Of a stretch of DNA of 64,000 bases, positions 1-11,040 are shown piece by piece. The DNA comes from Cepaea nemoralis (taxonomy: Eukaryota > Mollusca > Gastropoda > Stylommatophora > Helicidae). The DNA is taken from positions 38,501 through 102,500 of the forward strand of contig JACEFZ010002085.1 of assembly GCA_014155875.1 (NCBI GenBank), in the 5' to 3' direction. Made by a program: the position numbers and the translations under genes. Positions within the stretch are counted from its first letter, which is position 1, and each line of letters opens with the position of its first letter. The notes beneath the pieces are model-generated. The model was given only the letters and a program-made list of their open reading frames with translations, had not been told where the DNA came from and ran no database searches.

Positions 1-1110
1 GTGAAAATTGTAAACGTGATTTCTTGACCACGCACACTACCGCAAAAGAGTAATTTAATTTTCTTAGAGTTTTCGTTGTATTGTTTTCTTCTATGGCCAA
101 GTAAAACCAAATTTGATAACCATTATCTTAGTCGATCTGTAAATAAAGTTCTACAGATTTATTAAACTGTCAAAAGTGGTTGGATTAAGCGCTTGTGCTT
201 AAACTTATTGTGCGCTGATGGTGGGGTAGTGGGTTAATTCTATACGTCGGTCAGTAGGACTTGAAAGCTGACTTCTCGTTCAGAAAGCAACGGCAATCTA
301 ATGAATGTACAATTTCCTTGAAAGTCAAAGTATAGTTGATCGGAACGACCTGCAAAACCTATCCTGCATGTTGAATTAACTTTATACTCTCTAAATAGCA
401 ACTCTAAATAATAGTCACAACAGATAACAGTAATCAGAGAGGAAACTGTATTTTGAGTGTAAAGTAATAGATGTCCACATATAATAGTTCCCGACAAAAT
501 AAGTTAAAAGGACCACATTTTCTTAAGGGCTTGACTTGTCCAGAAATTTCACCTGAAATCTTAAATTTACCCGTCGTACCTGGTTCTTATAAGGCCTGGA
601 CCCTCGCACCCCGCTTATGTAAATGGATGCTGGTGGACATAGCTTCTCCTCCTGGCTAAGTTGCAGTTGCTGTGTGTAAAACCTCTGGCAGACTTTCAGC
701 TCTAGTGCATTTTAAGTCTGATTCCATGGTGTTCAGATCACAGGAGCCTTAAAACAGATTGTGTTTATCCGGGTGAGAATTGTGCAGAGGCTTTTCACGT
801 GACCTGGTTTTACATCACCATCTCCACGGGGACAATTTTTGCGGAGCTCTGATTTCCCTTTCCAAGTACAGGAACCAGCGGGGTGTGCAGGAACCGGTAC
901 TGGATCTTCACATCTACAGAGAGATCTATTATGATGTAGCCACTTCTTGATTCTCCGCAACACCACCAGAGAGATATATTATGATGCAACCATTTCTTGA
1001 TTCTCCACAACATATACGAATGTAGCTGAGGTAGGCAGACAGGCAGGCAGATGTAGCCTGTCTTGGTAACGTTTTCCTTTACAGATTTCAGTTATTTCAT
1101 GGACGACAGA
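1..1110. other. Left flank, no gene recognised
   Basis: No coding pattern or splice-bounded exon is convincing here. The part around 840-910 (fragment 'cggggtgtgcagg') resembles 30340-30395 (same phrase near 'ggggtgtgcaag'), so a dispersed repeat is probably present. A short internal duplication ('gagagatctattatgatg' type) lies at about 920-1010. Confidence 0.4.
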
Positions 1111-1625
1111 TTCCAACACAATGTCCATGTAGTAACAACAGAATGTCCAAGTGGTAACAACACAATGTCCATGAGGTAACAATACAATGTCCACGTAGTA
1201 ATAACACAATGTCCACGTGGTAACAAAACAATGTCTGTATGATTCCAACACAATGTCCATGTGGTAACATCACATTGTCCAAGTGGTAAAAACACAAAGT
1301 CCATGTGGTAACATCACAATGTCCAAGTGGTAACATCACAATGTCCAAGTGGTAACATCACAATGTCCAAGTGGTAACATCACAATGTCCACGTTGTAAC
1401 AAAACAATGTCTATATGATTCCAACAAAATGTCCATGTAGTAACAGCACAATTTCCATGTGGTAACAACACAATGTCCAAGTGGTAACAACACAATGTCC
1501 ATGTGGTAACAACACAATGTCCATGTAGTAACAACGCAATGTCCATTTAGTAACAATACGATGTCCATGTAGTAACAACACATTGTCCATGTGGTAACAA
1601 CACAATATCCTAGTGGTAACAACAC
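1111..1625. repeat. 22-bp minisatellite, left part
   Basis: Tandem units of about 22 bp with core aatgtccatgtggtaac, roughly 23 copies, varying at a few positions (cat/cac/caa, tgg/tag). The open frames on the minus strand (MDIVLLPHGHCVVTTW-like) only reflect the repeat. The same array resumes at 9848, showing it was one locus before the LTR element entered. Confidence 0.95.
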
Positions 1626-4030
1626 TGTCGTGAAATGCTGTATGTTGGTGATTCCCAGATCGACGACTGTATGCAGCGAATACCCAGGGAGCAGAAGGGT
1701 TAATGAAACAGAAGGATATAAACAACGGATTGACCAGCGCATGTGTATGTAGGTCAAGGCGGGAGAGTCGACTACAACACAGGTGACCTGTAAAGTGGAA
1801 AAATTGGGGTGCTACAAAGACAGACAGTATAAATGGACCAGCCTCAACCAGATGCTGTTCACCTGGAAGGTAGGCACCACCCACAACTGGACAGAACCAC
1901 CACAACGAAGATTATGCCACCGCAAATCCATTGTAATCCCCTTGCCTAATACCACTCGCCGCCTAAGACACGCTGTCTCACTCGGCTTCACGCCTGATGC
2001 TTCATGCGAATCCGGTGACAGTGATCCCAGAAATTTTCACCGCATGAACAGCGAAACTGCTCGGACACAAATTGATTAGCGTACAGAGCCTACCTCGTGA
2101 CAGTTAGCTAAGACAAAGTCAACCCTCCGTCCCAGCATGTCCGAGCGATTATTGCAGACACATAGGACTGAACCATATCATATAGGAGTCAGCCCAATAT
2201 CGAGCAACATTTGTCAGTTGAATTTATACCCCTAGTGTCGTGTAAATTCCACCTAACACAAAAACAAAAAGAATGCGACGACAGAGAAGAGCCGTAGAAT
2301 ATTACTCGTGTCCTCGTAATGAAGAAAATTATATCCTACCCTACGTATAATAGGACGAATAACAGTCGTCAGGATGCGCGATAAAATTACCCCCCCGGCA
2401 ATCAGAGTATGGATGCTTAAAAATAATTCCAGTAATAAAGGAACATAGAATAGCTCCTAAAATAAGGATATTATGACTGAGGAACCTCCGAAACGACAGC
2501 AACACGACAAAAACAATCACCACAAAATCACTGCACCTAAGTAGAGTATGTTTAAATTAGTCAGAAATAGATAAAGATCGTACCCGGTGAAATCTTCCTC
2601 TCCTATCCCCCACACACTGCCCAAGCTGTTGTCCTTTCTTGTACTCCGCCTCCGACGACCCCCCTCTCTCATCATCATTGCCTTCCTCCTCACGTACTGA
2701 CCCACCATTGAACACTCCAACTCATCACACCAGCCATCTCTTCCTCAGCCAATCATCAGAGACTCCACCATCCCCCACCCCTCTCCCTCAGAGAAAGTCC
2801 CCGCCTTAGAGTGCAAAGAATGACAAGATCTCACTAATAAAATTTTATCCAACAATCTGTGTTATCACGATCAAACACACAGTGACTCGATCTTCTCAAC
2901 TCCGAGACGTACCCTATATATATTCAAATTAAAAAGCGAATGATACAGAAGTGCATATCTTGGTCTACACAGAGAGTCACATCAGGGTGATGAAGCCCAA
3001 GATAGACACTATCTAATGAGATGAGATACGACATAATGCACGACACATGGATGCAGAAAAAGAAAGGATCCTATGAAGTACTACCCAGGTCCGTACCCTA
3101 GTTTTCGGACTCCGAGACAAGACGAAAGAATACACCGTGGATACAGAGACGCTAATGAAAGCTAAAATGACTACATCTTAGCCTCTCGAGTCAGCCACTA
3201 TGCTGAGAAGATCCCGAGAGCAAGATATTACTACTAATTTATCAAATATATCGGAGATAGTCCTAGACAACGTATGTACAGAGGCACACACTCAAATATG
3301 CGAGCCCTTATCTATATTTACAGCATCTCGCGATTGAACTCACAGCTTCACAGGAAGGGATTACGAAAAGCATATACACGAAAACAACCGCACATATACC
3401 ATCTTAGACGAACAGACAGCACAATAAAGCTGGACTCAAACTGCGCGACTCTCTCTGTAAGACACTGAAATACACAGATGTCGACGTGAACATTTTTACA
3501 ATTGACAAAACAGCCAACGGAAAAATTTACTAGCAGACCAGCCAGAGACGAGAGCGATCAGAGGTGACGAGCGAGACTTTTTCGTATGTAGGGCTGTCTA
3601 TATATCGTCTGTCACTTTCAGCAGAAGAGAAGAGACGAGAGAAAGACACGAAACTATCTATCTACATCTATCTAGACAGACCACACCAGAAGAACAACTA
3701 GCAATACTATACACATGACAAAATCCAACCCGAATCCATACAAAGACATAGGTTTTATAAGTAGATCTAGTTATAATGTTACAAAGAAGCTGTTGTCGGC
3801 TAGTACTTTAGTGTTGCATGGGAAAACTAGAAGACCCGCAGCATGATGTTCACACTCAAGGAGAAATATCATGAGATGATAAGACGGAAAAGAGAGGACG
3901 CGCTAGGAGTCAGACAAAAGTCGAACCATGTCATACATAACTGTCCCAAACAGAGATAAATCATCAGCATTAGTTTACTAGATGTGCTTGTGAGTCCAAC
4001 CTTCTCTACTGGAATTTTAAACAAGTGACA
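1626..4030 (+). repeat. 5' LTR
   Basis: Begins TGTCGTGAAATG and ends AAGTGACA, about 2.4 kb. Its first 205 bp (1626-1830) are identical to 8246-8450. After that the partner LTR follows the same order of landmarks (a 'tatatatcgtc' block near 3600 and 9495, 'gaagagacgagagaaagac' near 3628 and 9523, the terminus) but with many small differences and about 800 bp less. Confidence 0.85.
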
Positions 4031-4777
4031 TAAATGGTACGCGGAGACAGCGGATACGTACATACATAATATCATATGACAATAAAGCAATAAACGCAGG
4101 CATACTGGCACTAGAGAGAAGAGTACTTGATTATTTGACAGCCAGACTCTCCAAAACCCACTATCAGCGGGCAAGTAACACTACAAATCGTTAGGGGATC
4201 ATATTGCATTCGAATAGAGAGATTTATAAAAAGCTTAGTATCATTGATGACCTTTTAATACAGGTCAAGGACGTCCATTGGCATATATGGAGGCACATTG
4301 ACATGCTATAGTAGAAACAAATTCATAATGCTAGAGTAGACTTTAATCACCCCGATTGAGAAAGATTCCAGAACCGAGAGAATAGAATCGGCAGTAGGAT
4401 AGGTTAAAGACATCATTACATACCTAGTCACACGGTACACACGTCTACATAAGTCTTATCCTATATCCTACTAGTGAGATGAGCAGAAAGTAGGGGTTGT
4501 GAATGGTAACATGTTGTGCGTCGGGGTAGATTATAATATCTTAGCATATAGACATAGAATAAATGCTATAGGTTCTATGGTGGAAATAATTGTGATATAG
4601 TGAGTACTTCTCTCTCTCGCATTGAGGAGATCTTTATTCCAGACATTTGCCTGAACTTATACTGCTGGAACTAGTGGCAACTCCAATAAAGATAAACCCT
4701 CCCAGAACTGAGAGCAGACGAGCAGAGATCCTGAATTCTCCTACCTCACGCAATAGTAGCTGGGTTAGCAGACTTAA
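4031..4777 (+). other. 5' leader of the LTR element, with primer-binding region position
   Basis: The sequence right after the LTR, aaatggtacgcggagac, sits where a tRNA primer-binding site is expected and contains TGGTA, but I cannot assign the tRNA. The rest of the leader up to the gag-like region shows no coding signal. Confidence 0.4.
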
Positions 4778-6135
4778 TTGATTAAACATCCAAAGGAAAG
4801 AGAGCGAGAGATTCGTCAGCGGAACGAGAAGATCCGAAAGACTGTGAGTGGAAGTGAGAAGAATAGATGGTGGAGGACCAAGCGACTAGCAAATGGAACT
4901 AACGAGGGCCAAGAACATAGAACAGGAGACATTAGCCAAGATAGAATACGGACCACCAACAGACAGGCCTCAAAGAAACTAGAACAGAAGACGACAAAGA
5001 GACTCGGAATGGACACAAAGAGGCAGTGTATAAATGCCGAACAAGCGAGACCAAGACGACTAAGAAATGGATACAAGAGGCACAATGAAAATTTGACTCC
5101 AGAGAGGAACACCAACAAGGGGCGGGGAAAAAACAAACTAGGAAAATGGAACATGAAATACAGCTTCTTGAAGAGTAGAAATGAAGACACAAACTTAAGG
5201 TGAAATAGATGCAGACAGAAAGGAAGTTAATCATTCACATGGAGCAAAACCATACACTGGCCTAAAAGTAGGACGAGCACAGCTTACCAGGCCATGAAGT
5301 TATCCCGCATTAGGCAAGGTCTATGACTAGACAAAGTTAAAGAGAAGAATTCATGTTTTGGATCGCAGTTCGAGGCTATGAGCAGTCGCCCGTATGGCGA
5401 CTAATCACAGATCGATACGTCTCTAGGTTCGCGTACGACGAACATCACCACCTGCAAGGTATACAACCAGCCCTACCACGAGCAGGACAGCAGAAAATCA
5501 GTCTGAGAATTGAAAGCAGCTTGATGAAACATTATGAAGTCACAGCACAAACGTATCGGAGAATAGAAGTTTAGATCGTCTAGACAGAGAGCGGGCGAAC
5601 TATCGCCGCCTACAGAAAACTCTGAGGCTGATACCTATTATCACCTTATCTACAGAGAATGGAGTAGGGACATGGCAGCAAATTACGAGAGGATTATGAG
5701 AGTCTCGAAGCGATGATGGTGTGGTAGACAAATGCGAAAGCAAATGTCGAACCTCTCAGAACTCTTCGGAGAACAAACGGGGCGGAGAGCCGGTGCACTT
5801 GATACCGATCCGCCCTAAACCCCAAGAATGCTCACTCAAGCGGGCTGAACGATTCGTGGAAGTACATGGTGAAACGGACGGAAACTTAAGGACACCAATC
5901 AAAAGTCAGAGAACACAGAGAAAAAGAAACTACAACAACATGGAAGGGAGAAGAAGGGTAGAACCTTATATACAGGAATGCACGACAGAGGAGAGTTCAC
6001 CTTACAGAGCAAGGTGAGGAGAGGAAACACGATAAGCACCGCTTCGATTCGCAAGCGAAGACGGACAGTGGTCTGAACAGTGACAGGTGTTCATTCTGTC
6101 AGACGCCGCGGCTCCACAACACGAAGGACTGCCGA
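4778..6135 (+). pseudogene. gag-like region of the LTR element, frame-broken
   Basis: A hydrophilic Arg/Lys/Glu-rich frame runs 4778-5203, a second frame 5353-5574 and a third 5721-6017; none continues into the next without a frame change. Near 6083-6145 the translation RCSFCQTPRLHNTKDC gives a C-x2-C-x5-H-x4-C pattern, close to the CCHC zinc knuckle of retrotransposon nucleocapsids but one residue longer than the canonical C-x2-C-x4-H-x4-C. Position between leader and protease agrees with gag, the structural protein that packages element RNA. Several stops and shifts make it non-functional as written, unless base errors are responsible. Confidence 0.6.
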
Positions 6136-6549
6136 TCGAAACTAAAATGTTCTTAATTCGCAGCATGCAAAGTGATTCCATACATAACGCGTAGATCACA
6201 GACTCAGGCACGGCAGAAGCTGAGGTAACGGCGAAGGAGAAGGAACACATGGAGGAGACAGGGAACCATACATGGATAGGAGACAGAGGATCATTGCACT
6301 GCACTAGCTCCCGTCGCCACAAACCGCGCTACCTACTGAGGACGCAGATGCAGGCATCAAAACACAGCCAATTAGCACTAACAACTCGCAGGAATCCGAA
6401 CGACGAGAAGGCAACGGAACAGCGAAATAGCAAGGAGATCGGAAAACGACACAGCACACAGATGTGGCAGCCACGAGCCCTTGCACCTCGAGACCATCTC
6501 GAATCGGTTGAACTATGAAGTATCACACCATCGAGCCAGCAGGTTGTTT

Positions 6550-6760
6550 TGTCTCTACGATACCGGTTTGGATGGGAAGCGGTGGTGGACGCCAGCTTAG
6601 TAAGCCCAGACCAACTTACAGGGGAGACCATTAGAAATACAGCCGGCAATGAGGAGTGCTGTTACCATGACGCTGCCAATCGCCAAGGTGGAGATTAAAT
6701 CCAGGTACGTCACGGGCATTATTCCAGCTGCTGTATTATCTGACTCCTTATTTCCAATGA
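6550..6760 (+). pseudogene. Retropepsin-like protease remnant
   Basis: One frame reads LYDTG at about 6557-6571, the aspartic protease active-site signature (D-T/S-G). The next frame reads VVDASLVSPDQLTGETIR, and the frame starting at 6649 carries IAKVEIKSRYVTGIIPA and then FPMIIG, matching the usual spacing from the DTG to the hydrophobic 'LIIG' segment of Gypsy proteases. At least two frame changes separate these pieces. The protease would cut Gag-Pol; it lies just ahead of the integrase module. Confidence 0.6.
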
Positions 6761-6859
6761 TCATTGGCACGAAATATGTCTTTTTGGGGATGCCCAAACA
6801 GCCATCCTACAAGGGAAACAGTAGTCAGTGGATCTCAAGGGAAGGAAAAAGAGGCAGAG

Positions 6860-7240
6860 ACACTATGCGACAACTCAGGAGAGGAGAATTGCATACTGCC
6901 CAGATGAAGGATACTACGTTGCATCCTTGCTACAGGAAGCTGCAAAGAAGTGCTGAGCCACCAGAACGGGGACAGTACTTTCTGACGAATCAACTACTCT
7001 ATCGGAGAGCTGGGAGGGGAGATAACCTGCATGAGCAGTGGGTGGTTCCAGAGACCTACCGTCCTCATATTCTTCAGAGTGGACACATCATAGGCGAGAA
7101 TCGACATATGGGTGTCAGAGAGACCTTGCAGAAAATATCCGGCCATTATTGCTGGCCAGAATGACCGGAGATGTACGCCGGTGGGTGAAGTCTTGTTCGG
7201 AGTGCCAGAGAGCACCACCCAACAAGCGAATTAGAGGAAA
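6860..7240 (+). pseudogene. Integrase N-terminal H2C2 zinc module
   Basis: The frame opening at 6649 ends with HIIGENRHMGVRETLQKISG then HYCWPE, and the overlapping frame continues as DVRRWVKSCSECQRAPP. Histidine pair and CxxC pair together form the H2C2 zinc-binding domain of Ty3/Gypsy integrases, which precedes the catalytic core. A frame change splits the histidines from the cysteines. No DDE core follows: the translation jumps to the GPY/F region within about 50 bp, indicating an internal deletion. Confidence 0.75.
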
Positions 7241-7249
7241 CTAGCTCTT

Positions 7250-7440
7250 AAAGTGGAAGACAAAGTGGAAGTGTGGAGTCCAGCAGAGACCAATATACTC
7301 CAAGTAGGATGGAAAGGACCTTATCCTGTGGAAAGGTGGTGTCCAAGAACATCTACAAAATACGGATCGGGGAAGAGAAGAAAAATCTCCCTAGACATCT
7401 CATTCGGAAATATGAGGAGAGATCCGGGAGCAAAGCTTCG
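7250..7440 (+). pseudogene. Integrase C-terminal GPY/F module
   Basis: The translation VGWKGPYPVER contains the GPY/F motif of Ty3/Gypsy integrase C-termini, followed in another frame by IYKIRIGEEKKNLPRHLIRK and YEER, matching the usual 'Y.I..G.K...H...L..Y' tail. It lies directly after the H2C2 module without the catalytic core, so the integrase is internally deleted. At least one frame change occurs at about 7340. Confidence 0.75.
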
Positions 7441-8070
7441 CACTTTATGGTGATGGCAGCCATTAGGACAAAGGTTACCAGTCCAGACGAAGACCAGAGA
7501 TCGCCAGTACAACATAGGAGGGCCTATGGGACAGTACGTGATAGGTCAGATTTACCCAACGACAGGAGGAGGGAAATCACAAGTCAGGGAAAGGACAAGA
7601 GTGAAAGTTTTCACCGGTAACCAAGTCAGAAGGGTGGGTAACGTCGGGAAAAGCGAGAATTACCCAGGACTCCAACCAAAGATTGGCTGACCAGATACTA
7701 TATCGCCCAAGATGGTCCTGGAAGCAAAGCCCAGGAGGTTTTGGAAAGACGACTCGGTCCGACGAGGCCGAGGCGGAACATCCCCAGAGGCAAAGCCGGG
7801 GGAAACCAAGAGGACATGGAAGCAGTGTTACAATCAGGATGGGACAATCCGTCTGTATTGTGAGCCGTCGCTGACGCAAGTCGAAAGTAGGTCGACCAGA
7901 CGTACAGGAGCGAGGAGCCAACACTAGTTTCAGTCGTTAGTAGTATAGTAGGGTGTCAATTAGAGCGCCTACTGGATAATGAGATGAGCCATGTGAGGAC
8001 CCAATCATATCATCAACACGTGGTGTTAATAGCTACTTCGCAGAAGCTCAACGCACGGTGGATGTGATGG
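7441..8070 (+). other. Interval between integrase and RNase H tail, RT not recognised
   Basis: About 630 bp where a reverse transcriptase would lie if the order is integrase-RT-RNase H. I see no YxDD box or other RT motif in any plus-strand frame; frames are short and broken. Probably the scar of a large deletion. Confidence 0.4.
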
Positions 8071-8172
8071 AAGTTGTTGCGGCAACGGGACTTCACCGTG
8101 GAATACTTTGGAAAGGAGAATGTAGGAGCAGATTTTTTATCCAGACATTCAGATCCAGAGGAAGAAGATTAG
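8071..8172 (+). pseudogene. RNase H C-terminal tail of pol
   Basis: The frame reads DFTVEYFGKENVGADFLSR then HSDPEEED and a stop. This matches the end of Gypsy RNase H domains (pattern 'F.V.Y..GKEN..AD.LSR'). A stop sits two codons upstream of KLLRQ, so the reading frame is broken. It is the last coding trace before the purine tract and 3' LTR. In ordinary Ty3/Gypsy elements RNase H precedes integrase; here it follows. Confidence 0.75.
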
Positions 8173-8232
8173 GATTGTGGATCATGGGAATCAAACCTAC
8201 AGTGAGAAAGATTCGACGCGGTCTAATCTCTT

Positions 8233-8245
8233 AAGAGGGGGCCTA
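8233..8245 (+). promoter_or_regulatory. Polypurine tract before the 3' LTR
   Basis: The run aagaggggg at 8233-8241 lies four bases ahead of the LTR start TGTCGTG. This is the expected place of the plus-strand DNA primer in LTR retrotransposons. Confidence 0.7.
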
Positions 8246-9847
8246 TGTCGTGAAATGCTGTATGTTGGTGATTCCCAGATCGACGACTGTATGCAGCGAA
8301 TACCCAGGGAGCAGAAGGGTTAATGAAACAGAAGGATATAAACAACGGATTGACCAGCGCATGTGTATGTAGGTCAAGGCGGGAGAGTCGACTACAACAC
8401 AGGTGACCTGTAAAGTGGAAAAATTGGGGTGCTACAAAGACAGACAGTATCATGGACCAGCCTATTGCGTTCTGGAGGTAGGACTGGACAGCAGAATGCG
8501 GTTTGGTTGTATTAAACAACGGAAAAGTTTGAGATCAGAAATTTTCCACTGACAAGGGATAATGAAGTCTGAATTTGCTTTGTCCAGCAATGTCAAGGAT
8601 TATGCGACATAGACTGACCTATAAAGAGTAGCCACTTTCTTTGTCAGTTTAGTGTGTGTATTCCCAACTGGACGAGAAGATAGAATTATGTGTCCTGTAA
8701 TGAAAAGAAATATCCTCCCTTATAATGGGATAAAGTGCTTGGATGCGGATAAATTTCGATTCGTGGATTTACATTAATTCTATAAAGGAACATAGATGCC
8801 TAAATAAGGTATATTAGAGTATTGTTTCTATTAGTAGGAATAGTATAGATGTTGGGTGAATCTTCTATCCTATGTCAGAGTGGGTTTTTTCGGAAGCCTT
8901 TTCATTTCGGCTGGAGGAAAAGACACTCACATAGGGGAGAAGAGGAAGCAGACACAGATCTCACTAATAAAATGTATCTCAACCAGGTTTCCATACCAGT
9001 GCGAGACGTATCAAATAAGAGAATACAGATGGCTGTGGTCCAGATCACTCAGTGTTGATAACCCACAAGAAAGCCCTTTGAAGTAATAAAGCACGACACT
9101 TGTGCAGGAAAAAAGAAAGAATAGAAGTCTCACCGGAAGAATTAAGGACGACAGAGAAAGAATAATAAAGATCAGATGAGCTAATGGAAAAGCTCAAATG
9201 ACTCAATCTCATAGAGTAGCAAAGTGAGTACCAAGAGCATATATCAATTACAAAATATCGAGTGTAGAACTTTTACAGAACACTAATAGAACATTTTAGA
9301 ATCTCGATGTGTTGTTCCAGAATGGATTAAAGAACGCTATACGAAAACACCGAACATTCCTTTTAAGCGGACAGCAAATAGTGAGCGAGTTAAGAACATT
9401 GATACTGTGGTGAACATTTTCATTACAAAGAACGGATTTATCTACAGACGCAAGCAGACGGAGCCGTCAGGGTGAGATCGTTCTGTGGTGTCTATATATC
9501 GTCCTGTACTTTAGCCGAGAGAAGAGACGAGAGAAAGACACGAAGACTATCTATCTACATCTTATCTAGCAGCCACACCAGAAGAACACTAGCAATTACA
9601 CAGACAATACCCATCCATACACAAGACATAGTTTTATAAATAAATCTTTTATTTAATGTTAAAAAGAACTGTTGTCGGAGTATGTGTTGAGGGAAAACTA
9701 GAGAGAGAGTGAAGAAAGGGATATATGGATGATAAGACGAGAAGAGAGGAGTGTAGACAAAAGTCAGTAACTAATCCCAACAGATAATCAGTTTTATAGA
9801 TGTGCTTGTTGAGTCCAACCTTCTCTCTGGAATTTAAACAAGTGACA
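8246..9847 (+). repeat. 3' LTR
   Basis: Starts TGTCGTGAAATG and ends AAGTGACA at 9847, followed by the target copy AACAC. It is about 1.6 kb against 2.4 kb for its partner. The first 205 bp match the 5' LTR exactly and the rest only patchily, though in the same order. Confidence 0.85.
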
Positions 9848-10158
9848 AACACAATGTCCATGTAGTAACAACGCAATGTCCATGTAGTAACAATACGATG
9901 TCCATGTGGTAACAACACATTGTCCATGTGGTAACAACACAATGTCCTAGTGGTAACAACACAATGTCCATGTGGTAACAACACAATGTCTATGTAGTAA
10001 CAACGCAATGTCCATGTAGTAACAATACGATGTCCATGTGGTAACAACACATTGTCCATGTGGTAACAACACAATGTCCATGTGGTAACAACACAATGTC
10101 CACGTGCTAAAAACACAATGCCCATATAGTAACAACACCATGTCCACGTGGAAGCAAA
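9848..10158. repeat. 22-bp minisatellite, right part
   Basis: Resumes the array of 1111-1625, core aatgtccatgtggtaac, roughly 14 units. The first five bases AACAC duplicate 1621-1625. Confidence 0.95.
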
Positions 10159-10452
10159 GGTAGGTAATCAGCGTGGGATCTACTACGTGCTATGCAAGTA
10201 AGCTCCTAGCACATGGCCTTTTCTGGATAACGTGACAATAGCAACGTGTTTTCGTGGTTACATTTTCCCAAATGTGTTTACAATGGAGGCTGCCATATAT
10301 CCGGGTGTACATCGGAGATGGAAGTAGCAAGGGCCTATTAAGGTACAGGGTCCGTGTTCTTCCGTTAGTGGGATCAGTTCAAGGTCGCCACATTGCAAAA
10401 TCCTTCACTGTTGAAATGTTTCCTATACGTCTGTGTCACTCGAATAGAGTTA
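10159..10452. other. Spacer, no gene recognised
   Basis: Unique-looking DNA between two tandem arrays; no coding pattern stands out. Confidence 0.4.
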
Positions 10453-10644
10453 TGTCTGCCTGTCTGCCTGTCTGCCTGCCTGCCTGTCTGCCTGTCTGCT
10501 CTGTCTGTCTGTCTGCCTGCCTGCCTGCCTGCCTGTCTGCCTGTCTGCCTGTCTGTCTGTCTGCCTGCCTGTCTGTCTGTCTGTCTGCCTGCCTGTCTGC
10601 CTGTCTGCCTGCCTGTCTGCCCGCCCGCCCATCCGGCCGTCCGT

Positions 10645-10678
<34 letters not shown>

Positions 10679-10816
10679 ACCTGCCTGTCTGTCTGTTTGT
10701 CTGCCCGCCCGCCCGTCCGCCCGTCCGGCCACCAGTCCGGCCGTCCGTCCGTCCGTCCGTCCGCCTGCCTGCCTGCCTGCTATCTGTCTGTCTGTCTGTC
10801 TGCCTGCCTGCCTGCC

Positions 10817-10848
<32 letters not shown>
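10453..10848. repeat. CTGY/CCGY tetranucleotide array
   Basis: About 400 bp built from ctgc, ctgt, ccgc and ccgt steps, with blocks enriched in one variant (ctgtctgt, cctgcctg, cgtccgtc). Frames of Cys/Leu/Pro or Arg/Gln/Thr/Asp across it are artefacts of the repeat. Confidence 0.95.
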
Positions 10849-10849
<1 letters not shown>

Positions 10850-11040
10850 TTTTACTCATTTTCTTTGAAAATATAACATTCCGTTTAACTTCATTGGGTT
10901 ATAATTCAGTCATGAAATTGTCATCATGTCATTAGGCATGACACACGCCCCTTAAATTACGAGGGACGAAGAAGAAGGTACACAGGTCATCTTATATACT
11001 GGTCGCCACATATCTCCGCAGGGTACTATCCGGTTTACTT

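Larger units (their letters stand above)
1626..9847 (+). mobile_element. Ty3/Gypsy-type LTR retrotransposon, degraded, with 5-bp target duplication
   Basis: Both ends start TGTCGTGAAATG and finish AAGTGACA, so the LTRs have TG...CA termini. The flanks carry AACAC at 1621-1625 and 9848-9852, a 5-bp target duplication, inside a minisatellite. Between the LTRs, in order, are a gag-like region, a zinc knuckle, a protease DTG motif, an integrase H2C2 module, a GPY/F module, an RNase H tail and a purine tract. The reverse transcriptase and the integrase catalytic core are not recognisable, and frames break often. Domain order with integrase ahead of RNase H recalls the Gmr1 group of Ty3/Gypsy elements; that placement is an inference from short motifs. 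Confidence 0.85.

Noticed and set aside
1111..1625. CRISPR-like array of short repeats
   Set aside because: Units are contiguous without unique spacers, in an animal genome; it is a minisatellite.
4816..5234. Minus-strand hydrophobic frames, possible membrane protein
   Set aside because: Shadow of the basic gag-like frame on the plus strand (Phe/Leu/Ser opposite Lys/Glu/Arg).
10254..10935. Cys/Leu/Pro-rich frames resembling metallothionein- or keratin-like proteins
   Set aside because: Product of the ctgc/ctgt tetranucleotide array.
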